From Hyphomicrobiales bacterium (GTDB lineage: Bacteria; Pseudomonadota; Alphaproteobacteria; Rhizobiales; Beijerinckiaceae): a DNA stretch of 45,685 nucleotides. The notes beneath the pieces were generated by a model. The model was not told the DNA's origin. It saw only the letters and a program-made list of their open reading frames with translations, and did not search any database. The position numbers and the translations under genes were made by a program. Shown one piece after another: positions 30,839-39,520 of the stretch (positions are counted from its first letter, which is position 1; each line of letters begins with the position of its first letter). Location of the stretch: NCBI GenBank assembly GCA_025351165.1, contig JANXWK010000018.1, positions 1 through 45,685 on the forward strand, given 5' to 3'.

Positions 30839-31627
30839 ATGAAGAGCAAAGGCAGGGACTTCCGCGAGCCAAGACGACGCGGGTTTGATGATGATGGTCC
30901 ATCAGGTTTTGATACACGGGGCAGCGGAGCACGCCAACCAGCGCGCCCATTTGGAAGTCCAGCTGGTGGTAGTGGATTTGGTGGAACGCCTGTTCCAACG
31001 GGCCCAGAACTTACAGCAATCGTAAAATGGTTCAAATCCGACAAGGGATTTGGCTTCGTAGAATTAAGTGATGGTTCGGGCGATGCCTTCCTTCATATTG
31101 GTGCTCTTCAATCTGCAGGTCATGAAGCTGTTCCTCCAGGTACAACGCTTCGTGTACAGGTTGGTCAGGGTCAAAAAGGCCCACAGGTGACACGCGTTGT
31201 TGAAGTTGATACATCTACCGCAACTGAAGAAGCTCCTCGTGGAGGCGGTTTTGGTGGCGGTGACCGCGATCGTGATCGCGGCGGCTACAGCAATGATCGC
31301 GGTGGAGATCGTGGCGGCTTTGGTGGTGGAAATCGCGGCGGCGGTGGTTTTAGTGGCGGTGGCAATGACCGTGGAGGCGATCGCGGCCCACGTCGTGGCC
31401 CAGATCCGTCTTCCGCTGTTGAAATCAACGGTACTGTAAAATGGTTCAATGGCGAAAAAGGCTTTGGCTTTGTAGCTGGCAATGATGGTGGCAAGGATGT
31501 GTTTGTACATATTTCTGTACTAGAAAATGCTGGTTTGCGTGCCTTGTCCGACGGTCAGCCTGTTATTATGCGTGTTGTTGATACGCCAAAAGGTCGTGAA
31601 GCGATCTCAATCGATTCAGACCATTAG
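30839..31627 (+). CDS. Double cold-shock-domain protein with Gly/Arg/Asp-rich linker
   Basis: 262 residues. A Rhizobiales-type N-terminus (MKSKGRDFREPRRRGFDDDG) leads to CSD1 at about 57-125, with RNP1-like KGFGFVEL and RNP2-like DAFLHIGAL. A linker of about 60 residues built from GGDRDRDRGG, DRGGFGGGNRGGGGF and similar units follows. CSD2 at about 195-262 carries GTVKWFNGEKGFGFV and DVFVHISVL. CSD2 is the more canonical; CSD1 has extra changes such as KWFKSDKGFGFVELSDGSG. The protein should bind single-stranded RNA/DNA as a chaperone, and the RGG-type linker may add RNA binding. Single-gene transcription unit: structured leader before, strong terminator after. Confidence 0.93.
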   Translation: MKSKGRDFREPRRRGFDDDGPSGFDTRGSGARQPARPFGSPAGGSGFGGTPVPTGPELTAIVKWFKSDKGFGFVELSDGSGDAFLHIGALQSAGHEAVPPGTTLRVQVGQGQKGPQVTRVVEVDTSTATEEAPRGGGFGGGDRDRDRGGYSNDRGGDRGGFGGGNRGGGGFSGGGNDRGGDRGPRRGPDPSSAVEINGTVKWFNGEKGFGFVAGNDGGKDVFVHISVLENAGLRALSDGQPVIMRVVDTPKGREAISIDSDH

Positions 31628-31648
31628 TTTTTAAGTTACAAATCTCAA

Positions 31649-31679
31649 AAAGCACCTGCATTAATTTGCGGGTGCTTTT
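31649..31679 (+). terminator. Rho-independent terminator of the cold-shock gene
   Basis: AGCACCTGCA (31651-31660) pairs with TGCGGGTGCT (31667-31676) around a six-base loop, with one T-G wobble, and is followed by TTTTC. It lies about 20 bases after the stop codon. On the other strand the A-run before the stem would also give T's, so it may work weakly in both directions. Confidence 0.9.
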
Positions 31680-31786
31680 CTTCCGTAACATATAGCCCGC
31701 ATTCTTTATAGTATGCATAAATTAGTGCGTGTTTGATTTCAATGAAATCAAAACGACAGTTTAGGTCTTTATTTTATCCCCGGTTT

Positions 31787-33895
31787 TTAAAACCCGCTTC
31801 GGGCTAAAGGTACAGACGCTTCTTCTGGGTGAAACACCCTATGATCTCCCTCAACCATTTTAATAACGCGATCATGCAGTGCCAATAATGTTGAGCGATG
31901 CCCTATGGACACGAGTGCTGTTAAAGGGAGATGCTCCTGAATGACTTTGTAAATAGCGACTTCCAATCTTTCGTCCAAGGATGCTGTGGCCTCATCCAGA
32001 AACAACCAGTCCGGCTTTGCAAGTAAAGCTCTTGCTATAGCCAAACGCTGTTGCTCGCCGCCTGAGAGGCGCTGCGCCCATTGGTCCTCCTCATTCAAAA
32101 GAGTAACTAAATGTTCAAGCTGTACCTTTATGAGTGCGGCTTTGATGTCATCATCATTAAAGGCATCAATGAGAGCTGGATAAGTCACTGCGTTGCGCAA
32201 AGTTCCAATTGGGATATAAGGGCGCTGGGGCAGAAGCATCAGTGTTTTGCCTGCTGAAAAATTGATGTTGCCTTCCCAGTAGGGCCATATACCCGAAATT
32301 GCACGAAACAGGGTTGATTTTCCAGAGCCTGAGGGACCAGTAAACAACGTCCGCTGGTTGGCATTTAGTTTTAAATGACTGATTTCAACTATTGCAATGC
32401 CAGTGGGCAGTTTGAGCTGGGCACTCTGGATGGATATTTCGTTGGTTATTGACCCAAAATGCTGTTTTTCATTCCTTGTATCAGCTTTTTCGCAGTCCTG
32501 CATGGTAGCTTTAAAGCCCATTATGCGGTCAAGGGCAGCTTTATAAACAGCAAAGCGGGAGTAAAGATTTATAAAAACTGAAAAGCCATTTTGAACTCTT
32601 GCAAAAGCATCACTCGTGCTTGAAAAACTGCCAAAATCTGTTGCACCACTGAAATAAGCAGGTGCAAGAAGAATATAGGGTATAATGTAGACGAGTTGAT
32701 CAACTGAAAAACTAAACAGGCTGAGGTTTTTCTGACGGTTTACTAGATTCCAGGTTGAACCAACAACATTCATATATTTTTTTTCCAAATGTTCAGTTTC
32801 AGCTTTTCCTCCTTTGAGCAAAGCAATCTGCTCACCATATTCACGAATACGCGCTAAGGAAAAACGAAACCCTGCTTCTGCTTTTTCCTTATTAAAATTC
32901 AGTTTTATTAAAGGCCGCCCTATAAGATGCGCTACAAATGTAACTATCACAGCATAGAAAAGTGCTACCCAAACAAGATAGCCTGGTATTGAATCAAGGC
33001 TGAAATTGCCAAATTGATATTTAAATGTAGCTGAGAGCCCCCATAATACTTGAACAAAGGCCGCTAGAGATAAAAGCTTGTTGAATAATTCTACAGATAT
33101 TGTCATCGTTTCAATGACAAAAAGACGAATATCTTCCGCAATACGCTGATCTGGATTATCAGCTCTTTCCCCGTAGAATTGCATCTGATAATGGGTAGAG
33201 CTGCTTAACCAACGCTTAAAGAAACTCTGTGACATGGAGCGTCGCCAGCGTATGAGTAAATATTGAGTAATGATATATTCTATGACCTGGCCAGCAATCC
33301 AAGCTCCTGCAATAATAAGAAATAAAATTACCTCCTCACCAAATGCGCCAGAATTTTTCTGCTGCAAGGCGTTATTCAGGCGACCATACCATTGGTTAAA
33401 AGCAATCAGAATATAGACCTGCACCAAATTCATGGCAATGATTGAAAACAGGAACAGTCTGCCAATTTTTCCCTCTGACATTGGAATGCGCGTTTTGCCA
33501 AAGGGTAAGATTTCATCTGATTTTTTACTGTTAAAAAAAGGATCAGACAGGTCAACAATTGAGCGAATAAGGGGCAAGCGGGCCACAATATATAAAATGC
33601 AGGAAAATACCGTGACAGCAAGCATCAAAAAGGGTTTTGGGCGAAGGCTTTCAAACGACTCTGGAAGAAGATTGCCTGAAAATACAATCATACCCGATGC
33701 AAAAAGAATAAATACGGTGGCATAGGCAAAGCCAAAAGACCGGATTAAAAAAGCGTTTTTTGATAGTAGATATGTAATCACTGTCATAACTGCGCCTGTT
33801 GGGGCAAGGTAAAACGGCACAGTTTCTGGTTTAATATATCCCATATAAGCCAATAAAAAGCTTAAAACTGCTATTATTGCGCTCATAATGCGCAT
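31787..33895 (-). CDS. YddA/BclA-like ABC transporter (fused SbmA/BacA-like TM domain and ATPase)
   Basis: 702 residues. Two to three N-terminal hydrophobic helices (about 5-80) are an addition to the usual YddA length. An SbmA/BacA-like transmembrane domain follows (NQWYGRLNNALQQKN; WRRSMSQSFFKRWLSSSTHYQMQFYGERADNPDQRIAEDI). The C-terminal ATPase has Walker A GPSGSGKS near 525, LSGGEQQR near 608, Walker B WLFLDEATASLD and H-loop SIGHRSTL. Relatives import or handle peptides such as bleomycin and microcins, or vitamin B12 (Rv1819c); BclA protects bradyrhizobia from plant peptides. GGAG precedes ATG 33895. The gap to the phosphatase gene is only 14 bases, so it appears to be the last gene of the hisD unit, where infA is expected in relatives. 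Confidence 0.9.
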   Translation of the reverse strand: MRIMSAIIAVLSFLLAYMGYIKPETVPFYLAPTGAVMTVITYLLSKNAFLIRSFGFAYATVFILFASGMIVFSGNLLPESFESLRPKPFLMLAVTVFSCILYIVARLPLIRSIVDLSDPFFNSKKSDEILPFGKTRIPMSEGKIGRLFLFSIIAMNLVQVYILIAFNQWYGRLNNALQQKNSGAFGEEVILFLIIAGAWIAGQVIEYIITQYLLIRWRRSMSQSFFKRWLSSSTHYQMQFYGERADNPDQRIAEDIRLFVIETMTISVELFNKLLSLAAFVQVLWGLSATFKYQFGNFSLDSIPGYLVWVALFYAVIVTFVAHLIGRPLIKLNFNKEKAEAGFRFSLARIREYGEQIALLKGGKAETEHLEKKYMNVVGSTWNLVNRQKNLSLFSFSVDQLVYIIPYILLAPAYFSGATDFGSFSSTSDAFARVQNGFSVFINLYSRFAVYKAALDRIMGFKATMQDCEKADTRNEKQHFGSITNEISIQSAQLKLPTGIAIVEISHLKLNANQRTLFTGPSGSGKSTLFRAISGIWPYWEGNINFSAGKTLMLLPQRPYIPIGTLRNAVTYPALIDAFNDDDIKAALIKVQLEHLVTLLNEEDQWAQRLSGGEQQRLAIARALLAKPDWLFLDEATASLDERLEVAIYKVIQEHLPLTALVSIGHRSTLLALHDRVIKMVEGDHRVFHPEEASVPLARSGF

Positions 33896-33909
33896 TGTGA
33901 AATCTCCAG

Positions 33910-34332
33910 TCAGGCTAAACGTGCGATGATGCGATTTTTAATATTGTCTCGCATAGAGCGATAGGCTTCAAGTTTTTGATCTCTGCTGTGCCCTTCATCA
34001 GTTAAATCAGAAATTGGCCAATACTCTATTTCTATGTCTGCTGTGCGCTGCAGATCTTTTACCTTTTCCAAAGCCTCCTTGGACAAGGCAATAATCAGGT
34101 CAAACGCATCTGCATTTATGTTATCAAATGTTTTTGTATGATGAGCGCTGATTTCAATATCCAGCTCACGCATCACACTTATGGCAAAAGGGTCAAGAGC
34201 TTGAGAATGAACACCGGCAGAATCAATAAATATGCTGCGGCCAAGAATTTTCTTAGCCAGGGCTTCTGCCATTGGTGAACGTACTGCATTCATGGAACAG
34301 GCAAAAAGAACAGAGCCAGGCCGCTTTTTCAT
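33910..34332 (-). CDS. Low-molecular-weight protein-tyrosine-phosphatase-like protein
   Basis: 140 residues with the P-loop CSMNAVRS (Cys12, Arg18, Ser19) of the CX5R phosphatase fold. A DSAGVHSQALDPFAISVMRELDIEI block follows, and the late aspartate is in WPISDLTDE. The fold is shared by tyrosine phosphatases and arsenate reductases; substrate is unknown. In Rhizobiales this gene accompanies hisD and UPF0262, as here. Its ATG overlaps the UPF0262 stop by four bases (ATGA). Catalytic residues look intact. Confidence 0.9.
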   Translation of the reverse strand: MKKRPGSVLFACSMNAVRSPMAEALAKKILGRSIFIDSAGVHSQALDPFAISVMRELDIEISAHHTKTFDNINADAFDLIIALSKEALEKVKDLQRTADIEIEYWPISDLTDEGHSRDQKLEAYRSMRDNIKNRIIARLA

Positions 34333-34835
34333 GTTTCGCGCCCTGTCCAGCTAAGTGCTACTATCAGGGTAAAAAAACGCCTTGAAGTATCAAAATCCGT
34401 TGTTATTTTACCATTCAGGCGCTCTTGCACAAGATCTGCACCTTCGTTGTGAAGACCACGCCGTGCCATGTCTATAGCCTCAATCCTATCAGCCGAGGCA
34501 GTACGAATTGCATCATAATAGCTAGCACAAATCATAAAATAGTCTTTAATAACCGAGCGGAATGGCGAAAGCGAGAGAACATGAGCAAATATTGGCTCTT
34601 TCTGTTCGTCTCTCACATCAAAAACCAGACGATTACCTTTAAGGCCCAGGTTGAGGATATATGGTCCTATTTTACCGTTTTCCAGCTTAAAAACGTTGTC
34701 TTCAATCAAATCATAAATAGCTATGTTGCGTTCGTGTTCCTGATCAGGGGTTCCTCGTGTAATGCTTTCCTCATCCAGATGAATGGACACAAGACGGTTA
34801 ATGCTGGTACTGCTGGCATCTTCCAAAATATGCAC
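34329..34835 (-). CDS. UPF0262 family protein
   Basis: 168 residues, no signal peptide or TM helix. It shows the family core LVSIHLDEESITRGTPDQEHERNIAIYDLIEDN and LSLSPFRSVIKDYFMICASYYDAIRTAS, then DMARRGLHNEGADLVQERL and the end DFDTSRRFFTLIVAL. UPF0262 is almost confined to Alphaproteobacteria and has no assigned function. It begins directly after the hisD stop and overlaps the phosphatase start, so it is an operon member translated with both. Confidence 0.93.
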   Translation of the reverse strand: MHILEDASSTSINRLVSIHLDEESITRGTPDQEHERNIAIYDLIEDNVFKLENGKIGPYILNLGLKGNRLVFDVRDEQKEPIFAHVLSLSPFRSVIKDYFMICASYYDAIRTASADRIEAIDMARRGLHNEGADLVQERLNGKITTDFDTSRRFFTLIVALSWTGRET

Positions 34836-36125
34836 CTAAAGATTTAATCTTATGGACACTGATCTTGCATGTGCGTGGAGGCCTTCTGCTTGCCCAAGTA
34901 AAACTGCGGAAGGACCCAGAGCTCTTAGCGATTCAGGACTGCATTTTAAAAGTGATGTACGTTTAACAAAATCGTAAACACCCAAACCAGAGGTAAATCT
35001 AGCACTTCTTGCTGTTGGCAATACATGATTTGACCCACCAATATAATCGCCAATTGCTTCTGGCGTGTAGGCGCCAATAAAAATGGCACCAGCATTGCGG
35101 ATTTTACCTGCAAGCTCATCAGCGTTTTTTGTTATGAGCTCCAGATGTTCTGGCGCTATGCGGTTGATCAATGGGATAACCTGCTCCATACTCTGCACTA
35201 AAATTATGGCTCCAAACTCTTTCAAGCTCGCTCCTGCAATTTCAGCTCTTGGGAGCGTTTTCAGCTGACCTTCCAATGCTATTTCGACCTGTTCTGCCAG
35301 CGCTTCGCTGTCCGTAATCAAAATGGACTGTGCATTCTGGTCGTGTTCCGCCTGAGCCAGTAAATCAGCCGCAACCCATTCTGCATTGGCTGTACTGTCT
35401 GCCACGATTAGAATTTCAGAAGGCCCAGCAATCATATCTATACCAACCTGCCCGAACACCTGGCGCTTGGCAGCTGCGACATAGGCATTGCCTGGACCAA
35501 CAATTTTTACTACTGGATCAATTGTTTTTGTGCCATAGGCCAAAGCTGCAACTGCCTGAGCACCGCCTATGCGATAAATTTCGTCTACACCCGCCAGCTC
35601 GGCAGCAGCCAACACAAGAGGGTTAACAGCACCATCAGGCGTTGGTACAACCATAACCACACGCTCAACACCTGCAACTTTTGCTGGCACAGCGTTCATC
35701 AAAACAGAGGATGGGTAGCTTGCGCTTCCACCTGGCACATATAACCCAACAGACTCAATTGCACTCCAGCGCCAGCCCAGTTCAACACCCAGCTCATCTT
35801 TAAACTGCACATCTGATGGTTTTTGGCGGCTGTGATAAGCTTCAATACGTTCTTTTGCAAGCTGAAGCGCTGAAAGAGTAGATTCTGTGCAGCTCAGCTT
35901 AGCATTTGAAATTTCATCTGCTGTTATACGCATGCCAAGTTTTTCAATGTCGCAGCGATCGAACTTCAAGGAATAGTCAATAACGGCTTTATCTCCGTTT
36001 GCCCTTACATCTGCAATAATTGAATGCACAGCTGTTTCAACATCCTGAGATACCTCACGCTTTGTAGAAAGCAGGATTTTAAACTGATTTTCAAAATTTT
36101 CTGAACTTGTATTTAGTCTTAACAC
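34836..36125 (-). CDS. hisD: Histidinol dehydrogenase
   Basis: Zinc enzyme that oxidises L-histidinol to L-histidine in two NAD-dependent steps. Motifs: VGPGNAYVAAAKRQVFG, DMIAGPSEILIVAD, LLAQAEHDQNAQS (metal/base residues), IAPEHLELI and GSNHVLPTARSARF. The frame is open to 36152 (GTG), but I chose GTG 36125 because AGGAG stands 6 bases before it and the 429-residue protein then starts at LRLNTSSENFE, aligning with the usual rhizobial N-terminus. First gene of hisD-UPF0262-phosphatase-ABC. A DUF2948 gene, which I expect upstream in relatives, is absent. Confidence 0.96.
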   Translation of the reverse strand: MLRLNTSSENFENQFKILLSTKREVSQDVETAVHSIIADVRANGDKAVIDYSLKFDRCDIEKLGMRITADEISNAKLSCTESTLSALQLAKERIEAYHSRQKPSDVQFKDELGVELGWRWSAIESVGLYVPGGSASYPSSVLMNAVPAKVAGVERVVMVVPTPDGAVNPLVLAAAELAGVDEIYRIGGAQAVAALAYGTKTIDPVVKIVGPGNAYVAAAKRQVFGQVGIDMIAGPSEILIVADSTANAEWVAADLLAQAEHDQNAQSILITDSEALAEQVEIALEGQLKTLPRAEIAGASLKEFGAIILVQSMEQVIPLINRIAPEHLELITKNADELAGKIRNAGAIFIGAYTPEAIGDYIGGSNHVLPTARSARFTSGLGVYDFVKRTSLLKCSPESLRALGPSAVLLGQAEGLHAHARSVSIRLNL

Positions 36126-36278
36126 CGTTAACTCCTGCACATTGTTAAGCACACTTTCAAACTGTTTTCATTTGAATGAAACTTATATATGATTTAAACC
36201 TTTAAGTAACACTACCAATAGTGCTTTGGCGCGCACCCTGTTCTTAAAGCAATACAAATTTTAATATAAGAGGAAGAA

Positions 36279-36590
36279 ATGAAACATCGTCAGTTTTTTA
36301 GTTTGGTATCAGTATTTTTTGTTATTTGCACGACTGGACCTGCTTTTGCACAGTATTACCTTCCCTACAACGCTCCGCCACCTTCTTATGATCAGCGAGA
36401 ATATTATCGCCCACGTCACGAGGAAAGACGTTATGAGCGCGAATATGGGTATGAGCGTTCAAGGCGTGATCTTGGACAGATCTGTGTGACATCGCGTGGC
36501 AGCTGCGGCTCTGCACCCAACTACATAGGCGCATCCTGCCGCTGTGAAATTCCTGGTTTTGGACGCAAACGCGGAAATATCCAGCGTTAA
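36279..36590 (+). CDS. Small secreted cysteine-containing protein
   Basis: 103 residues with a signal peptide ([24 protein letters not shown], cleavage near 24/25). A Tyr/Arg/Glu-rich low-complexity middle follows ([16 protein letters not shown]). The conserved-looking tail has four cysteines: [11 protein letters not shown]...[19 protein letters not shown] have a memory of this tail in many small Rhizobiales proteins of unknown function, but no name. AGAGGAAGAA precedes the ATG. It lies on the opposite strand between murA and hisD and overlaps the murA stop by four bases, convergent. Confidence 0.8.
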   Translation: MKHRQFFSLVSVFFVICTTGPAFAQYYLPYNAPPPSYDQREYYRPRHEERRYEREYGYERSRRDLGQICVTSRGSCGSAPNYIGASCRCEIPGFGRKRGNIQR

Positions 36591-37879
36591 CCAGTAATAC
36601 GCTCTATCTCAGCACCGCAGCCTGCAAGCTTTGCCTCCAGCTGCTCAAAGCCACGATCAAGATGGTAGACACGGCTAATTGTCGTGTCGCCTTCAGCTGC
36701 AAGACCTGCGATAACCAATGAGACTGAGGCACGCAAATCTGTTGCCATAACAGGTGCGCCTTTTAGTTTTGGTACGCCCTCAATTGTGGCTGATTGTCCA
36801 TCCAGATGAATTTTTGCACCAAGACGGCTAAGCTCTGCTACGTGCATGAAGCGGTTTTCAAAAATTGTTTCGGTAATTTTTGATGTGCCATCCGCCAGAG
36901 TTACAAGACCCATAAGCTGCGCCTGTAAATCCGTTGGAAAACCTGGAAATGGATCTGTTGTAATGTTAACTGGCTTAAGGCCATTTCCATTTCGTGAAAC
37001 GCGCACGCCTTTGTTGGTCTGCTCTATGTTAACGCCAGCTTCTGTTAAAACATCGAAAGCAGATTGCAGCAAATTTGTTTTGACACCCTGCAAAACAACA
37101 TCTCCGCCTGCCATTGCAACGCACATGGCGTAAGTTCCAGCTTCAATCCGATCTGCCACGACGGCATGATGTGTACCACGTAAATGCGGCACACCCTTGA
37201 TTTCTATAGTAGATGTTCCTGCCCCACTAATTCTAGCGCCCATTTTTACCAGGCAATCGGCTAAATCAACCACCTCAGGCTCACGCGCTGCGTTATGGAT
37301 CACTGTTGTGCCATTAGCTAGGGAGGCTGCCATAAGAGCAGTGTGCGTCCCCCCTACAGTAACTTTTGGAAAATCTATTTCCGCCCCTTTCAAACCACCG
37401 CTTGGCGCTTTGGCAACTGCGTAGCCATTTTCAATGTCAATCTTTGCACCCAGACGCTCTAATGCCATCAACAGAAAATCAACTGGACGTGTGCCAATGG
37501 CACAGCCCCCAGGAAGCGAAACCTTCGCCTCTCCCATACGGGCCAAAAGCGGCCCAAGCACCCAGAAGCTTGCCCGCATTGTAGAAACAAGTTCATACGG
37601 TGCTGTTGTATCTGATATGGACCGTGCAGAAAGCCTGACATTAGCACCGCTCAAGGGATCGTCACCATTGCGCTTGCCAGCTATCATAATATCTACGCCA
37701 TGGTTGCCCAGAATGCGCCGCAAATTGGATACATCACTTAAACGGGGGACATTTAAAAGTGTAAGATCGTCTTCTGTTAACAAGCTTGCAATCATAAGTG
37801 GAAGAGCGGCATTTTTAGCTCCAGATATCGGAATAACGCCGTTCAGCTTTTTGCCACCAGTAATGCGGATGCGATCCAT
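36587..37879 (-). CDS. murA: UDP-N-acetylglucosamine 1-carboxyvinyltransferase
   Basis: First committed step of peptidoglycan synthesis: adds enolpyruvate from PEP to UDP-GlcNAc, in the cytoplasm. 430 residues with [12 protein letters not shown] (Lys22/Asn23), the active-site loop [14 protein letters not shown] with Cys126 (the fosfomycin target), [11 protein letters not shown], and the C-terminal [18 protein letters not shown]. Length and motifs are normal. A 56-residue basic ORF lies 70 bases upstream on the same strand and may share its transcript. Confidence 0.97.
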   Translation of the reverse strand: MDRIRITGGKKLNGVIPISGAKNAALPLMIASLLTEDDLTLLNVPRLSDVSNLRRILGNHGVDIMIAGKRNGDDPLSGANVRLSARSISDTTAPYELVSTMRASFWVLGPLLARMGEAKVSLPGGCAIGTRPVDFLLMALERLGAKIDIENGYAVAKAPSGGLKGAEIDFPKVTVGGTHTALMAASLANGTTVIHNAAREPEVVDLADCLVKMGARISGAGTSTIEIKGVPHLRGTHHAVVADRIEAGTYAMCVAMAGGDVVLQGVKTNLLQSAFDVLTEAGVNIEQTNKGVRVSRNGNGLKPVNITTDPFPGFPTDLQAQLMGLVTLADGTSKITETIFENRFMHVAELSRLGAKIHLDGQSATIEGVPKLKGAPVMATDLRASVSLVIAGLAAEGDTTISRVYHLDRGFEQLEAKLAGCGAEIERITG

Positions 37880-37949
37880 TTCGTTAGTCTCTTTAATCTG
37901 GAGTTGAATGATTTATGACATGCTCTATGTCATAAAAAATGCCTGTGAG

Positions 37950-38120
37950 CTACCCTTCGTTTTTGCTTTGGGACAAGGCTAAATCTACAGGTTCAGCAGG
38001 TGTTTCATTCTTCTTTTTAGAAGGGGTTCGTCGCCGTTTCAGATTTTCCTTCAAAGAAGCAGAAAGCCGTGCCTTGCGCTGGGCAAGCCTAAGTGTTTCT
38101 TTTTCCTGTTTTGTTGCCAT
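37950..38120 (-). CDS. Small basic helical protein upstream of murA
   Basis: A 56-residue ORF (ATG 38120, TAG 37950-37952). It reads MATKQEKETLRLAQRKARLS, then ASLKENLKRRRTPSKKK, and ends in an acidic/polar tail. It is a single long amphipathic, strongly basic helix followed by a disordered end. I believe a small ORF with an ...RLS..L+ENL+RRK... core is found next to murA in several Rhizobiales, which supports it being real. No strong ribosome binding site is visible. It could bind nucleic acid or membrane; that is a guess from charge only. Confidence 0.6.
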   Translation of the reverse strand: MATKQEKETLRLAQRKARLSASLKENLKRRRTPSKKKNETPAEPVDLALSQSKNEG

Positions 38121-38221
38121 TAATCAAGTTGGTTTCTGTTGATGCATAGTCAGTTTTGTAAAAGGTAAGCTAGACGGAACAAGCCCTGAAAGGGCTATAT
38201 GGGCTTGAACTTAAAAATTGT

Positions 38222-38881
38222 CTATTGGCTTGACCAGATGATCCTTGCTATCCAGTCGAGCTGCTCCACAGGAATGACCCTATCAGGATGCTCATTATTC
38301 ATTGAACGCAATTCTATCATTCTGGATGTTCTGCGTTTGAGTTCTTTGGCCATAATCTCGCCCTGAAGCGTTTTCACCACAATCCGGTCGCCCCTACGGA
38401 TAGCTGCATTTGGCGATACAATGATTATATCCCCATCCCTGAAAAGGGGCTGCATGGAATCCCCAGTTACCTCAAGAGCATATGTATGATCATCCTCAAT
38501 CGAGGGGAAGTTTACCTCATCCCAGCCATTACCAACTGGAAAACCGCCATCATCAAAAAACCCGCCTGTACCAGCCTGCGCCAATCCAATTAATGGCAGC
38601 TGGCGCACTGTCCGCAGGCTTGTAGAGGCAACCATTGAGATAAACTCATCAAGGCTTGCACCCGTTGCATCAAGAATTTTTGCAATGGATTCTGTTGAGG
38701 GCCAGCGAGGTTTGCCATCTGGTGCAATGCGTTTGGATTTGTTGAAGCTCGTTGCATCAAGACCTGCTTTTTTAGCAAGACCTGATGTCGATAAATCATA
38801 CCGCTGGGCCAGAGCATCAATAGCTGACCAAAGTTCAAAATGGGAAAGTCTCACTTGTTTCATATCCATTTGTTTGACCAT
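38222..38881 (-). CDS. LexA-like HTH regulator with S24 peptidase domain
   Basis: 219 residues. N-terminal helix-turn-helix at about 17-80 (ALAQRYDLSTSGLAKKAGLDATSFNKSKR). The C-terminal S24 domain has the Ser142/Lys179 dyad (GDSMQP and EIMAKEL) with Leu/Lex-type spacing of 37 residues, and an Ala103-Gly104 bond in LIGLAQAGTGG at the expected self-cleavage position. It is therefore a phage-repressor-like regulator that could be inactivated by RecA-stimulated self-cleavage, although not LexA itself. No phage genes adjoin it. An inverted repeat about 70 bases upstream may be its operator. Starts at 38869 or 38863 are also possible. Confidence 0.88.
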   Translation of the reverse strand: MVKQMDMKQVRLSHFELWSAIDALAQRYDLSTSGLAKKAGLDATSFNKSKRIAPDGKPRWPSTESIAKILDATGASLDEFISMVASTSLRTVRQLPLIGLAQAGTGGFFDDGGFPVGNGWDEVNFPSIEDDHTYALEVTGDSMQPLFRDGDIIIVSPNAAIRRGDRIVVKTLQGEIMAKELKRRTSRMIELRSMNNEHPDRVIPVEQLDWIARIIWSSQ

Positions 38882-38952
38882 AATGCCTAATCTGGATTGA
38901 AATAAGACACATACAGAATCAGTGAGTAAAATTAGGATAACATACCTCTTGC

Positions 38953-38982
38953 TAGACTTGTTTACCTGTTATAGCAAGTCTA
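38953..38982. promoter_or_regulatory. Inverted repeat upstream of the S24 regulator (possible operator)
   Basis: TAGACTTG (38953-38960) and CAAGTCTA (38975-38982) form a perfect 8-bp inverted repeat around 14 bases. TTGCTA (38949-38954) also matches TAGCAA (38972-38977), so two overlapping dyads share the site. It lies in the 291-base gap between the divergent S24 regulator and DUF952-pyrD. Operator function is inferred from position. Confidence 0.4.
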
Positions 38983-39172
38983 AAAAATGGTTTGTTGCAT
39001 TGAATTAAATGCATAGCTTTGTGTGTGCTTAACAATATATTGTAATTTTAAAGCGTTTTAAACTGTATTAAAGCCTACTCAATCGTCTAATTATTTGTTT
39101 TAGTATTGGATTTTGTATAAAAGCTGCTTATGTTTTTCCCACACGCTATGCTCTACAAGGTAATAAAAATTT

Positions 39173-39520
39173 ATGAAACTTGTCTATAAGATTGTTCCAG
39201 CCAAGCTCTGGGCTGAAGCTCAAACTTTGGGCATATTTAAAGGTTCTAAAATTGACATAGATGATGGCTTTATTCATCTGTCCAGTTTTGAGCAGGTTTT
39301 AGAAACGGCTTTAAAACATTTCAAAGGGCTAGAGGATCTGTTGATAGTTGCATTTAAAGATGTAGATCTGGCTCCAGACCTAAAATGGGAAGACTCCAGA
39401 AATGGCAAAAAATTTCCCCATTACTATAACAAAATCAACATTAAATCAGTTTTTTTCGTTAAACCATTGCCTCTGGATATACAGGGCAACCATATATTTC
39501 CGGATTTGATACATGCCTGA
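39173..39520 (+). CDS. DUF952 family protein
   Basis: 115 residues, cytoplasmic by lack of signals. Family motifs are YKIVPAKLWAEAQTLGIFKGS, IDIDDGFIHLSSFEQVLETA (the DGFIHLS core) and FPHYYNKI. DUF952 proteins resemble a small ADP-ribosyltransferase-like fold but have no established activity. It overlaps pyrD by eight bases, an arrangement seen in other Rhizobiales, so it is probably translated with pyrD. Confidence 0.92.
   Translation: MKLVYKIVPAKLWAEAQTLGIFKGSKIDIDDGFIHLSSFEQVLETALKHFKGLEDLLIVAFKDVDLAPDLKWEDSRNGKKFPHYYNKINIKSVFFVKPLPLDIQGNHIFPDLIHA

Noticed and set aside
31064-31510. 148-codon open frame antisense to the cold-shock gene, Ala/Thr/Ile-rich
   Set aside because: It mirrors the Gly/Arg-rich linker of the real gene, and its composition is explained by the complementary codons.
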